A DNA stretch of 64,000 nt from Bradyrhizobium sp. sGM-13 (GTDB taxonomy: Bacteria; Pseudomonadota; Alphaproteobacteria; Rhizobiales; Xanthobacteraceae), in the NCBI RefSeq assembly GCF_018398875.1, contig NZ_JAGWDK010000015.1:115087-179086 (forward strand). Direction: 5' to 3'. Each line of letters starts with the position of its first letter. Within the stretch, counting starts at the first letter, position 1. Below, one piece after another: positions 17,577 to 25,760 of this stretch. A program made the translations under genes and the position numbers. Below the pieces are notes generated by a model. That model was not told where the DNA came from. It ran no database searches and worked only from the letters and a program-made list of their open reading frames with translations.

Positions 17577-19040
17577 CTATTGCGCCGACAAGCCGACCGT
17601 CGTTTGCGACTTCACGACCGGCGGGGGATTCCATTTTCCGGTCAGCGCCTCCGACTTCGGACTGTAGAGACGCATGGTCAGATTGAAGGGTCCCTTCGGT
17701 GCCGGAAGCCAGTTGGCTTCCTTGTCCTTGCCCGGGTGCTCGTTCTGGAAGTAGAGATCGAGCGAACCGTCGGCGTTATATTTGAACGGCATCCAGCTAG
17801 AGACGGCGAAGCGGTTCAGGACGTTACCGACCTGGAATCCTTCCGGATCGTAGAGGGTGATCGACCAGAACGCATGGGTCGGCGGGGCGGCGCCCTTCTC
17901 GAACGTGATCGTGTATTTGTTCGCGCCATCGAGCGGCTTGCCGGATTCGTCGCCGAGATTGAGCGGATAGATGGCGTCCTCGGGCAGGTTTGCACCGAGT
18001 CCGACCTGAGCGACAATCGCGCGCTTCAAATAGTAGTTGCCGTAAACACCCATCGTGTCGGTGTTCATCGACCAGCCATTCGCAACCCGCGCCAGCGTCG
18101 GTAACTTCCAGGCCATCAGCTTCTGCGCGTCCTGCGGTGCGGTCTCCAGTGCTCTCTGCACGGTCGGATCAAGCTTGCCGATGTCAAAGCTCTTGCCCGG
18201 CTCGATGCCAATTTTCTTCATCTGCGCGATGATCGGCTCGTCGGTGATATGCGGCGGGTGAAGCTTGAGCAACTCGGCGGCACTGGCGAAATACACGCCC
18301 GCCGTCATGGCATCGACCTGGGCCTTTGGCGGCGTCTTCATGTCGATGGTTGGATCGATCTTGACCTCGACTGGCTTCGGCGTCTTACCAAATTCTGAAA
18401 GCAGTGTGACCTTGTAGCCGGCCTGGATCTTGTGAACCGCAGCGTAGTCCGCCGGGCCGTCCGTCTTGGTGCGGCCAATGACCCAGACATAGGGCGTTGG
18501 CGCTTCGATCCGCTGCGTGTCCTTGGGAAGCTTGAACTCCTCGGCAAATCTTTCGCGCAGATCCGGCCTCCAGCCCGGGGGAGTGATCAGAAACGTCCCG
18601 GCCTTGGTGCCCGTCGTCCGCCAGCCCGGTGACGCAAATACATCGGTCCACATGTCGAGCATCGGCAACAGGTAGTAGCGTCCATTGGTGTCCGGAACGG
18701 AAATGACGACGGGCTCCTTGGTCATGTCCAACCATGAGGCGGAGTACAACGTGTCGAAGTTGGTTCGCACGACACCCTTGAAGTCCGCCGGCGGGTATTC
18801 GCGCACGTTGACGAACGTATTCATCGGGCCCTTGAAGGGTTCCTTGCCTTGTTCGACGTTTGTAAATTGCTTGCGGGACACGTCCATCGACATGATGGGG
18901 TAGAAGTAGATGTAGGCGTCCACTGCGATAGCGTGCGCCTCCTCTTCGGTGATAGCCGGCGCCGCTTGGGCCAGCGCGGCGGGTGCGGTCGCCGCGCCAA
19001 GGCAGAGAGACAATGTCAGTGGCAGGATTCCTCGAAACAT
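17577..19040 (-). CDS. DUF1254/DUF1214 protein, copy 2
   Basis: A 487-residue exported paralogue of the 16050-17483 product. The signal peptide ends near APAALAQAAP. DUF1254 motifs include YIYFYPIMSMDVSRKQF and NFDTLYSASWLDMTKEP; the DUF1214 end carries FWSITLYDPEGFQ and KEANWLPAPKGPF. The two copies are clearly diverged from each other, so the duplication is old. A strong binding site (GAGGAGG) precedes the ATG. Confidence 0.9.
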   Translation of the reverse strand: MFRGILPLTLSLCLGAATAPAALAQAAPAITEEEAHAIAVDAYIYFYPIMSMDVSRKQFTNVEQGKEPFKGPMNTFVNVREYPPADFKGVVRTNFDTLYSASWLDMTKEPVVISVPDTNGRYYLLPMLDMWTDVFASPGWRTTGTKAGTFLITPPGWRPDLRERFAEEFKLPKDTQRIEAPTPYVWVIGRTKTDGPADYAAVHKIQAGYKVTLLSEFGKTPKPVEVKIDPTIDMKTPPKAQVDAMTAGVYFASAAELLKLHPPHITDEPIIAQMKKIGIEPGKSFDIGKLDPTVQRALETAPQDAQKLMAWKLPTLARVANGWSMNTDTMGVYGNYYLKRAIVAQVGLGANLPEDAIYPLNLGDESGKPLDGANKYTITFEKGAAPPTHAFWSITLYDPEGFQVGNVLNRFAVSSWMPFKYNADGSLDLYFQNEHPGKDKEANWLPAPKGPFNLTMRLYSPKSEALTGKWNPPPVVKSQTTVGLSAQ

Positions 19041-19190
19041 ATCGAACCTCCTCTTCCAATGTGTTGGTTGTTAACTTCGGCTTCGTTCAATTCTCCTTCC
19101 GCGCCATCGCTTGATGGTCGCACGACGCTTCCTTCGGTTAGCTGATCGGCAATTGATATTGCGGGGGGCGTCGCGCGCGTGTCTTCCCGT

Positions 19191-19862
19191 TCAGTAACAG
19201 GGCGGATAAGGATAGTAGCCGCAGGCCGGACGGGCGTATGGGTGATAGTACGCAGCCGCTCCGTATGCGGCGGCGCCAATAGCGCCGGCATACATCGCGC
19301 CGCGAAATGCCGAACGCCGGGCGACGCCGGCGAACGACATCGGCGTGAACGGCCGGCCAATGATATCAATAAAGAGTGCGGCGCCGCCATCTGCGCCGGT
19401 GATATCTCCCTCGAGGGTCTGAACGTTGAACGTCAGCTTGTCGCCTTCGAGTTTCGGATTTTTCAGCACGACGACGGCGTCCTTCACAGAACCGTCCTTG
19501 CCGAACACGGACAAGGTCGCGTTCGGCGGGTTTTTGGCGAAGCTGTCATCGCCCGATCCCCATTCCGCGATCACTTCAGCGGTGGGCTGGTGGCCTGCAG
19601 ATCTTACCGGTCGATCGGCAAATATGATCGAGCTGGGCGCCACGCCGGTCAAGGCGAGTGTGTCGCCCTGCAACGTCGCACCGCGAGAATTGAGCACGAA
19701 CAGCGAGGGCACGATCTCAGGTTTGGCTGAAGCAGATGGCGTGCCGATTGTTTTCATGGAGGGCGGGGCTGCCGCGTGCTGAGCAATCGCCGCTACGGGC
19801 CCGTACAACGTTGCGGTTATGGCAAGCATTCCGAAAATCTGATTCCGACTTGTGATACGCAT
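19191..19862 (-). CDS. Exported protein with GRPxTPMSxAGVARR motif and Tyr/Pro-rich tail
   Basis: A 223-residue protein with a signal peptide (FGMLAITATLYGPVAAIAQ) and a beta-rich domain (VLNSRGATLQGDTLALTGV). It then has the motif IGRPFTPMSFAGVARR shared with the small protein at 14474-14764, and an alanine/glycine/tyrosine/proline-rich tail ending YYPYPPCY. AAGGA lies nine bases before the chosen ATG. Function is unknown. It is the most upstream gene of the envelope block, so the promoter may lie in 19863-20350. Confidence 0.72.
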   Translation of the reverse strand: MRITSRNQIFGMLAITATLYGPVAAIAQHAAAPPSMKTIGTPSASAKPEIVPSLFVLNSRGATLQGDTLALTGVAPSSIIFADRPVRSAGHQPTAEVIAEWGSGDDSFAKNPPNATLSVFGKDGSVKDAVVVLKNPKLEGDKLTFNVQTLEGDITGADGGAALFIDIIGRPFTPMSFAGVARRSAFRGAMYAGAIGAAAYGAAAYYHPYARPACGYYPYPPCY

Positions 19863-20351
19863 GACAACATTCCTTTTTTGCAGAATCATCTAAGCGGCTT
19901 CAAACATTCGCGCTTGGGCGCACCCAAGCGCGCGCATTACACGAGAACGTTCTACGCTTCCGCATCAAAGGCCGAGTGGCGTATGCAGGTTAGAAAAACG
20001 GGTATTGAAAAGGTGATGCCAGGAGCTAACGGTTGAAATGCGGCTTCAGCTACCTCCACGCGTGTTACGTTAGCACAAGTGTGAAATGCGGGCTAGCTAT
20101 CTTAGCGGGTGCTCTTGCCGAGAAGTTTTTCATGCGACGTTTGGCGCGCTTTTTAGTTTGTCTCACACTGATACGGCGCGTAGCGATCGCCGAATGGTCA
20201 GCGACCCTTCCCTAATCACGGGGGCCGAGGCAAATGCGCGCACAAAGAACGTGCTGCGTGATTCCGATAACCATTTTAAGCGGGCCTGCGCGAGAGTGCC
20301 TTTATGCTGCTTAGCGCCGGCGAATTGGGTGTCTGGCGACATAAGCACACT
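19863..20351. other. Intergenic region upstream of the envelope block
   Basis: About 490 bases with no supported gene. It separates the minus-strand block from a plus-strand hypothetical frame and probably holds promoters for both. Short overlapping frames have no recognisable content. Confidence 0.35.
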
Positions 20352-20395
20352 TTAAAGAGCGAATTGTAAATTATTAAAGAGCGAATTGTAAATTT
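20352..20395. repeat. Two tandem 22-bp direct repeats
   Basis: The unit TTAAAGAGCGAATTGTAAAT plus two more bases occurs twice head to tail (20352-20373, 20374-20395) with one mismatch. The 22-bp period is two helical turns, so a regulator could bind both on one face of the DNA. It lies 11 bases before the hypothetical start at 20407 and is AT-rich against its surroundings. Confidence 0.65.
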
Positions 20396-20406
20396 GGAAT
20401 CCAGCG

Positions 20407-20748
20407 ATGATGCAGAAGATTGTCGAATTCCGTGACGTGGCATCGTCCGGCCGTCGTGTTGGCCCATCCGGCCAGCGGGCCGGCGATGCGCCGGGCGCGC
20501 CATCGGCGCCGCCATCGATCGAGCCGATCTGGGCGGTGGTCGATTCATTGTCCCGCACCCTCGAATGCATCAAGACCATGTGCGCGACCGAGCCGCACGG
20601 GCCGATCCGCGACAAGCTGGAGATCGAACGAACAAATCTTGTCATCGGGCTTTTTGTCGCGCGGATCGCGGCGATGCGGGTTTCGTCGAGCAAACCGATG
20701 CCGGAGGCTTTGTCCGAACCTAATGTCCCGATTGCCGGGCGCGGATGA
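20407..20748 (+). CDS. Hypothetical protein
   Basis: A 113-residue frame of unknown function. The first half is low-complexity (G, P, S, R). The second half is more protein-like, with an amphipathic stretch VVDSLSRTLECIKTMC, a basic/acidic helix and NLVIGLFVARIAAM. Two adjacent ATGs (20407, 20410) are possible. It lies immediately downstream of the 22-bp direct repeats and convergent with the cupin gene. Overlapping frames exist, so the call is tentative. Confidence 0.42.
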   Translation: MMQKIVEFRDVASSGRRVGPSGQRAGDAPGAPSAPPSIEPIWAVVDSLSRTLECIKTMCATEPHGPIRDKLEIERTNLVIGLFVARIAAMRVSSSKPMPEALSEPNVPIAGRG

Positions 20749-20760
20749 CGGCGCCCCGCC

Positions 20761-21294
20761 TCATCGCGTGCCGCGCTTCCACAGCCGGACCAGCGGCCCG
20801 TCTTCGCCCAGCACCGGATCGGTCTTCGGCAGCTTCACTTCCGGGATCGTCTTCAGAGCCTTGGCGTGGTTCTCCGGCGTTGGCCGCGTGATCTGCATCG
20901 GCGGTCCCGGCGGATAGGCGCCGACCACGCAGAAATCGGGGCTGGCGAACATGCATTGATGCCCGGTGCCGGCGGGAAGGATCGCGACATCGCCGGGCGT
21001 GATTTCGAGCTGCTTGCCGCGGTTGCCGCCGAAGCGGACGCGGGCCCGGCCGCGGGCGACGCCGAGCGCCTCATGTACCGTGGCGTGGTAGTGCACATAG
21101 TCGTAGACGCCGTTGCGCCACATCGCGCCCCAGCCATTGCCGCCGAACAGCGTCTCGATGGTCTTTTCCGGGTGATCATTGGCGACATAGACCGCGCCCT
21201 TGTAAACCAGCAGCGGCAGGGGATTGTTGGGCACGAGGCCGTCATCCTCGAACACGAAGGTGAGCGGCTCGATATCGGCGCTGACGACGGACAT
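20761..21294 (-). CDS. Cupin-domain protein
   Basis: A 177-residue single-domain cupin. Cupin motif 1 is HYHATVHEALGVARGRARV and motif 2 is ITPGDVAILPAGTGHQC, giving the usual His/Glu metal site. It is probably a small metal-dependent enzyme or sugar/acid-binding protein; the substrate is unknown. GGAGG lies six bases before the ATG at 21294, so the longer upstream frame is rejected. Repeat R3 lies directly upstream. Confidence 0.82.
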   Translation of the reverse strand: MSVVSADIEPLTFVFEDDGLVPNNPLPLLVYKGAVYVANDHPEKTIETLFGGNGWGAMWRNGVYDYVHYHATVHEALGVARGRARVRFGGNRGKQLEITPGDVAILPAGTGHQCMFASPDFCVVGAYPPGPPMQITRPTPENHAKALKTIPEVKLPKTDPVLGEDGPLVRLWKRGTR

Positions 21295-21320
21295 GTTGGT
21301 CCTCCGCGATCGTAACAGTT

Positions 21321-21443
21321 CGTAGGGTGGGCAAAGGCGCGTTAGCGACGTGCCCACCACCGCTTGCCGTGTGCAAAATGGTGGACACGCTTCCGCCTTC
21401 GCTCGTTGAGCTACGGCGGACAAGTCGCTTTGCCCACCCTACG
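21321..21443. repeat. Dispersed repeat, family R3 (copy 1)
   Basis: Bounded by inverted ends CGTAGGGTGGGCAAAG and CTTTGCCCACCCTACG, with an internal hairpin (TCCGCCTTCGCTC ... GAGCTACGGCGGA). A second copy with the same ends is at 57744-57835. Confidence 0.75.
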
Positions 21444-21474
21444 ATTTCTACAATTCAAAACCGCCCGCCGCGCT

Positions 21475-21972
21475 TCACGTTCCCTTCGGAATCTCGAAAA
21501 CCAGACACGTCGTCGTCGCATGTGCGAGCAGGCGGCCGTTGGCGTCGGTGATCCGCGCCTCCGCGGTGGCGGCGCGGCGGCCGACATTGAGCGTCTTGCC
21601 CTCGGTGCGGACAGGGCCGGTGTCCTTTGTCATGCCCCTGATGAAAGAGATCTTGAATTCCAGCGTGGTGTAGCCGGTGCCGTTGGGAAGGGCGGAATGC
21701 ACCGCAAGGCCCATCGCGGAATCCAAGAGGATCGCGGCATAGCCGCCATGCACCGAGCCGATCGGATTGTAATGCCGAAAGCCGGGCACGCTGTAGAACA
21801 CCACATGTCCCTTCTCGGCGGTGGAATCGAACGGCTCGACATTCTGCATGATCGGCGGCGCCGGCAACTTGCCTTCGAAGATTGCGCGCACGAAGTCGAG
21901 GCCGGACATCGACGCCATGACGTGCGTCGGTGCCACGCCGTATTCGACATTGGAGGCGGCGGGTTTGTCCAT
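21475..21972 (-). CDS. PaaI-family hotdog thioesterase
   Basis: A 165-residue hotdog-fold acyl-CoA thioesterase. The signature region is GSVHGGYAAILLDSAMGLAV, with the His/Gly/Asp arrangement of PaaI-type enzymes, followed by LEFKISFIRGM. It would hydrolyse aryl- or acyl-CoA esters in the cytosol. The ATG before DKPAASN is chosen; seven residues upstream is another start. It is flanked by repeats R3 and R1. Confidence 0.85.
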   Translation of the reverse strand: MDKPAASNVEYGVAPTHVMASMSGLDFVRAIFEGKLPAPPIMQNVEPFDSTAEKGHVVFYSVPGFRHYNPIGSVHGGYAAILLDSAMGLAVHSALPNGTGYTTLEFKISFIRGMTKDTGPVRTEGKTLNVGRRAATAEARITDANGRLLAHATTTCLVFEIPKGT

Positions 21973-21999
21973 TTCCGAGCTTTCGACACACAATTAAAT

Positions 22000-22077
22000 C
22001 GTCATGCCCGGACTTGATCCGGGCATCCATCACTCTTCAAGAGAAGATGGATTGCCGGGTCAAGCCCGGCAATGACG
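22000..22077. repeat. Composite palindromic repeat, family R1 (copy 1)
   Basis: Two head-to-head units: CGTCATGCCCGG...CCGGGCATCCAT and ATTGCCGGG...CCCGGCAATGACG. Similar composites are at 25649-25742, and a half unit is at 40798-40829. Confidence 0.78.
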
Positions 22078-22085
22078 AATGTGGC

Positions 22086-23276
22086 TTACGCCCGCTTCTT
22101 CTCTCGCATCAGATCCGCAAACCGCTTGAACAGGTAATGCGAGTCGCGCGGCCCCGGCGAGGCTTCCGGGTGATACTGCACGGAGAATACCGGCTTGCCC
22201 TTGAGCTCGATGCCGCAATTGGAGCCGTCGAACAGCGAGATGTGGGTCTGCATCGCGCCCTCGGGCAGCGTCGCCTGGTCGACGGCAAAACCGTGGTTCA
22301 TCGAGGTAATCTCCACCTTGCCGGTGGTTTCGTCCTTGACCGGATGATTGGCGCCGTGATGGCCCTGATGCATCTTTTTGGTCTTGGCGCCGACGGCCAG
22401 GCCCAGCATCTGATGACCCAGGCAAATACCGAAAGTCGGCGTGCCGGACTCGATCACCTGCTGAATCACGGGCACCGCATATTTGCCGGTCGCGGCCGGG
22501 TCACCCGGGCCGTTGGAAAGAAACACGCCGTCCGGTTTCATCGCCAGAATGTCTTCGGCCGAGGTTGTCGCCGGCACCACGGTGACCTTGCAGCCTTCAC
22601 CGGCCAGGAGCCGCAAAATGTTGCGCTTGATGCCGTAGTCGATCGCGACCACGTTGAACTCCGGCTCGCTCTGGCGGCCAAAGCCCTTCTGCCAGGCCCA
22701 CGGCGTCTCGTCCCAGGTAAAGCGCTGGCCCGACGTCACCATCGGCACCAGATCCATGCCTTCCAGGCCGGGCCATTCGCGTGCCTCTTCCTTCAGGCCG
22801 TGCAGGTCGAACACGCCGTTCTTGGCATGCGCAATCACCGCGTTCGGCATGCCCTTTGAGCGGATCAGCGCAGTCAGCGCCCTTGTATCGATGCCCGACA
22901 GCCCGATGATGCCGCGGGCGCGCAGCCACTGATCGAGGTGTCGCGTGGCACGGTAGTTCGAGGGATCGGTAATGGCCGTGCGCAGGATAACCCCGCGCGC
23001 GCCTGGCGTCGCCGCCATGTTCACCGTCTCGATATCCTCGTCGTTGGTGCCGACATTGCCGATATGCGGGAAGGTGAAGGTGATGAGCTGCCCGGCATAG
23101 GAGGGATCGGTGAGGATCTCCTCATAACCGGTCATCGCGGTGTTGAAGCAGACTTCGCCGACGGCGTGGCCTTCCGCGCCGAGGCCAAAACCTTCCAGCA
23201 CGGTACCATCGGCAAGCACGAGGAGCGCGGTCGGTTTAAGGTCCGGCCAGGCTGAAGCGTTTTCAGATGTTGTCAT
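22086..23276 (-). CDS. carA: Carbamoyl-phosphate synthase small subunit
   Basis: The glutaminase subunit that feeds ammonia to CarB. It has 396 residues, as usual. The N-terminal CPSase domain starts ALLVLADGTVLEGFG and carries the FNTAMTGYEEILTDPSY motif. The C-terminal class I glutamine amidotransferase has GICLGHQMLGLAVG with the nucleophilic cysteine, and SVQYHPEASPGP with the catalytic His and Glu. It is about 17 kb from carB on the same strand. Repeat R1 follows its stop. Confidence 0.98.
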   Translation of the reverse strand: MTTSENASAWPDLKPTALLVLADGTVLEGFGLGAEGHAVGEVCFNTAMTGYEEILTDPSYAGQLITFTFPHIGNVGTNDEDIETVNMAATPGARGVILRTAITDPSNYRATRHLDQWLRARGIIGLSGIDTRALTALIRSKGMPNAVIAHAKNGVFDLHGLKEEAREWPGLEGMDLVPMVTSGQRFTWDETPWAWQKGFGRQSEPEFNVVAIDYGIKRNILRLLAGEGCKVTVVPATTSAEDILAMKPDGVFLSNGPGDPAATGKYAVPVIQQVIESGTPTFGICLGHQMLGLAVGAKTKKMHQGHHGANHPVKDETTGKVEITSMNHGFAVDQATLPEGAMQTHISLFDGSNCGIELKGKPVFSVQYHPEASPGPRDSHYLFKRFADLMREKKRA

Positions 23277-23549
23277 GAGCGCACTTCATAGTCGCAAGCA
23301 CCCCCGCGCGTCAAAGCCGGAGGGCCAAGAAAAGCCAAAGAAAACCGGCTATTCACATGCGTTTGCCGCATATTTGCCCAGCCGGTTCTACGGACTTAAG
23401 CCGGTTTTTCCGGTTTTTCACCAAATCCGGTCGAATCTGGAACCGGCAGGGCAATTCGACTGCCGATCCTGGTCGTTCCCGTCCTATATAGGTGGAATCG
23501 TTACGTAACCCGGCGCCTTTGCCGGCGGCACCTTTTTAGTGAGGCAATC
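23277..23549. promoter_or_regulatory. Divergent intergenic region between carA and the YqeY gene
   Basis: About 270 bases between genes pointing away from each other, so both promoters should lie here. It contains repeated GCCGGTT/CCGGTTTTT blocks around 23340-23430 but no operator or riboswitch I can recognise. Confidence 0.5.
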
Positions 23550-24005
23550 ATGCTGCGCGACGACATCAACAACGCGGTCAAGGACGCCATGAGGGCGAAG
23601 GACGAGCGCAAGCTCTCCACGCTGCGCATGGTCAATTCGACCATCAAGAACGCCGACATCGACGCGCGCGGGCAGGGCAAGCCGCCGCTGTCGGACGCCG
23701 ACGTGCTCGGCGTGCTGCAGAAGATGATCAAGCAGCGCCAGGAATCGGTCGAGCTCTACGACAAGGGCGGCCGCGCCGAGCTTGCCGCGCAGGAGCGCGA
23801 GGAGATCGCGGTGATCTCCGCCTATCTGCCGAAGCAGATGTCGGACGACGAGGTCAAGGCCGCGATCTCGGCCGCCATCGCCGAGACCGGCGCCGCCGGC
23901 ATGAAGGACATGGGCAAGGTGATCGGCGTGCTGCGCGCGAAATTCGCCGGCCAGATGGATTTCGGCAAGGCCAGCGGTTTGGTGAAGGCGGCGCTGACTG
24001 GATAA
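23550..24005 (+). CDS. GatB/YqeY domain protein
   Basis: A 151-residue stand-alone YqeY protein, related to the tail of GatB that contacts tRNA in amidotransferases. It begins MLRDDINNAVKDAMRAKDE and keeps LRMVNSTIKN, VLQKMIKQRQES and the C-terminal MGKVIGVLRAKFAGQMDFG. In relatives it usually sits between carA and dnaG; here about 11.6 kb separates it from dnaG. Role in tRNA-dependent amidation is inferred. Confidence 0.92.
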   Translation: MLRDDINNAVKDAMRAKDERKLSTLRMVNSTIKNADIDARGQGKPPLSDADVLGVLQKMIKQRQESVELYDKGGRAELAAQEREEIAVISAYLPKQMSDDEVKAAISAAIAETGAAGMKDMGKVIGVLRAKFAGQMDFGKASGLVKAALTG

Positions 24006-24097
24006 ATTTTTTACGCTCGGGAACCTTCGTGCTGACGAAACATCGTTTGAGTACAAACTCGGAGTGATGACGTAGCGCAACGAGAGCGGAGGAAGGC

Positions 24098-25624
24098 ATG
24101 GCTGATCAGCAAGCTCTGCCCGCTGGTCCCGATCTGTCGAAGGGCATAGCCCCGTCCGAATTCGCAGGGGAGATGTTGCTCGGCCATGTCGGCGACGATG
24201 AAGTGCTGCTGGTGCGTTCTGGCTCGGAGCTCTTCGCGATCGGTGCGCATTGCACCCATTATCACGGGCCACTCGCGGAGGGCCTCGTGACCGGCGATGG
24301 CATCCGTTGCCCCTGGCACCACGCCTGTTTCGATTTGCGCACCCGCGAAGCCATCCGGGCGCCGGCGCTCAGTCCGGTCGCAGTCTGGAAGGTCGAGCAG
24401 CAAGACGGTCGCATCTTTGTTCGGGAGAAACTTGAGCAGCGCAAACCGCAGGTGAAGGGCGCCGTCGATGCGCCCGCCAAAATCGTGATCGTCGGCGGTG
24501 GCGCGGCAGGCTTTGCCGCCGCCGAGATGCTGCGGCGGCAGGATTATCGCGGCAGCATCGTGATGCTGAGCAATGATGCCGCGGCACCGGTAGACCGGCC
24601 GAACCTGTCAAAAGACTATCTCGCCGGCAGCGCGCCGGAGGACTGGGTGCCGCTGCGGCGGGATGATTTCTACGCCGAGGCGAAGATCGACCTGCGGCTC
24701 AACACCGAGGTCACATCAATCGATCCCAACGCGCGCCATGTCGTCACATCAGGCGGCGAGACCGTCCCCTATGACCGCTTGCTGCTGGCGACCGGCGCGG
24801 AGCCGGTGCGCCTGCCGATACCGGGCGCAGATCAGCCACACGTCCACGTGCTGCGCTCGCTGGCCGATTCCCGCGCCATCATCGCATCGGCCGGCGGCGC
24901 GCAACGCGCGGTCGTGATCGGCGCGAGCTTTATCGGGCTCGAAGTCGCGGCGTCGCTGCGCGCCAGAAATATCGAGGTTCATGTCGTAGGCCTGGAGCAG
25001 CGGCCGATGGAGCGCGTGCTGGGGCCAGAGCTGGGCGACTTCGTCCGCGCCCTGCATGAAGAACACGGCGTCATCTTCCATCTCGGCGACACCGTAACCG
25101 GAATCGACGGCAAACGCGCGACGCTGAAAAGCGGCAGCGCGATCGAGGCCGACATCGTGGTGGTCGGCGTCGGCGTGCGTCCGCGCCTTGAATTGGCTGA
25201 GCAGGCGGGGCTGGCGATCGATCGCGGCGTCACCGTCAATGCCTATCTGGAAACCAGCATCCCTGGCATCTATGCCGCGGGCGATATTGCGCGCTGGCCC
25301 GATCCGCATTCCCTTGAGACCATTCGTGTCGAACATTGGGTGGTGGCCGAGCGTCAGGGCCAGACCGCCGCGCGAAACATGCTCGGGCAGCGCGAGCCGT
25401 TCCATGCGGTGCCGTTTTTCTGGAGCCAGCACTACGATGTGCCGATCAATTATGTCGGCTACGCCGAGAAGTGGGACGAAATCACCGTCGACGGCGACAT
25501 CCCCGGCAAGGATTGCCTGCTGCAGTACAGGCGCAACGGCCGCGTGCTCGCCGTCGCCTCGATCTATCGGGACCTCGCAAGCCTCGAGGCAGAGCTCGCG
25601 ATGGAGAAGGCGCGGGCGCCTTAA
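24098..25624 (+). CDS. Rieske [2Fe-2S]-FAD-dependent reductase (AIF-like)
   Basis: A 508-residue fusion. The N-terminal Rieske domain has ligands C52, H54, C71 and H74 (CTHYHGPLAEG, CPWHHACF). It is joined to a pyridine nucleotide-disulfide reductase fold with an FAD motif IVIVGGGAAGFAAAE (about 129-143), an NAD motif AVVIGASFIGLEVAAS and the late FAD motif IYAAGDIARW. It resembles ferredoxin reductases and apoptosis-inducing-factor-like proteins that pass electrons to oxygenases. GGAGGAAGGC precedes the ATG. The acyl-CoA synthetase downstream suggests aromatic or fatty acid catabolism. Confidence 0.9.
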   Translation: MADQQALPAGPDLSKGIAPSEFAGEMLLGHVGDDEVLLVRSGSELFAIGAHCTHYHGPLAEGLVTGDGIRCPWHHACFDLRTREAIRAPALSPVAVWKVEQQDGRIFVREKLEQRKPQVKGAVDAPAKIVIVGGGAAGFAAAEMLRRQDYRGSIVMLSNDAAAPVDRPNLSKDYLAGSAPEDWVPLRRDDFYAEAKIDLRLNTEVTSIDPNARHVVTSGGETVPYDRLLLATGAEPVRLPIPGADQPHVHVLRSLADSRAIIASAGGAQRAVVIGASFIGLEVAASLRARNIEVHVVGLEQRPMERVLGPELGDFVRALHEEHGVIFHLGDTVTGIDGKRATLKSGSAIEADIVVVGVGVRPRLELAEQAGLAIDRGVTVNAYLETSIPGIYAAGDIARWPDPHSLETIRVEHWVVAERQGQTAARNMLGQREPFHAVPFFWSQHYDVPINYVGYAEKWDEITVDGDIPGKDCLLQYRRNGRVLAVASIYRDLASLEAELAMEKARAP

Positions 25625-25648
25625 GTCAGGCCACAAAAGGCAGCCCCA

Positions 25649-25742
25649 CGTCATGCCCGGGCTTGTCCCGGGCATCCACGTCTTTAAACTCGCGGCGAGC
25701 AACAAGAATGTTGATGGCCGGGACGAAGCCCGGCCATGACGA
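25649..25742. repeat. Composite palindromic repeat, family R1 (copy 2)
   Basis: Starts CGTCATGCCCGGGCTTGTCC and ends with GGCCGGGACGAAGCCCGGCC followed by ATGACG. It has the same head-to-head organisation as copy 1 and sits between the Rieske-FAD gene and the synthetase. Confidence 0.78.
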
Positions 25743-25760
25743 GAGGAAACGATCAAGGCC

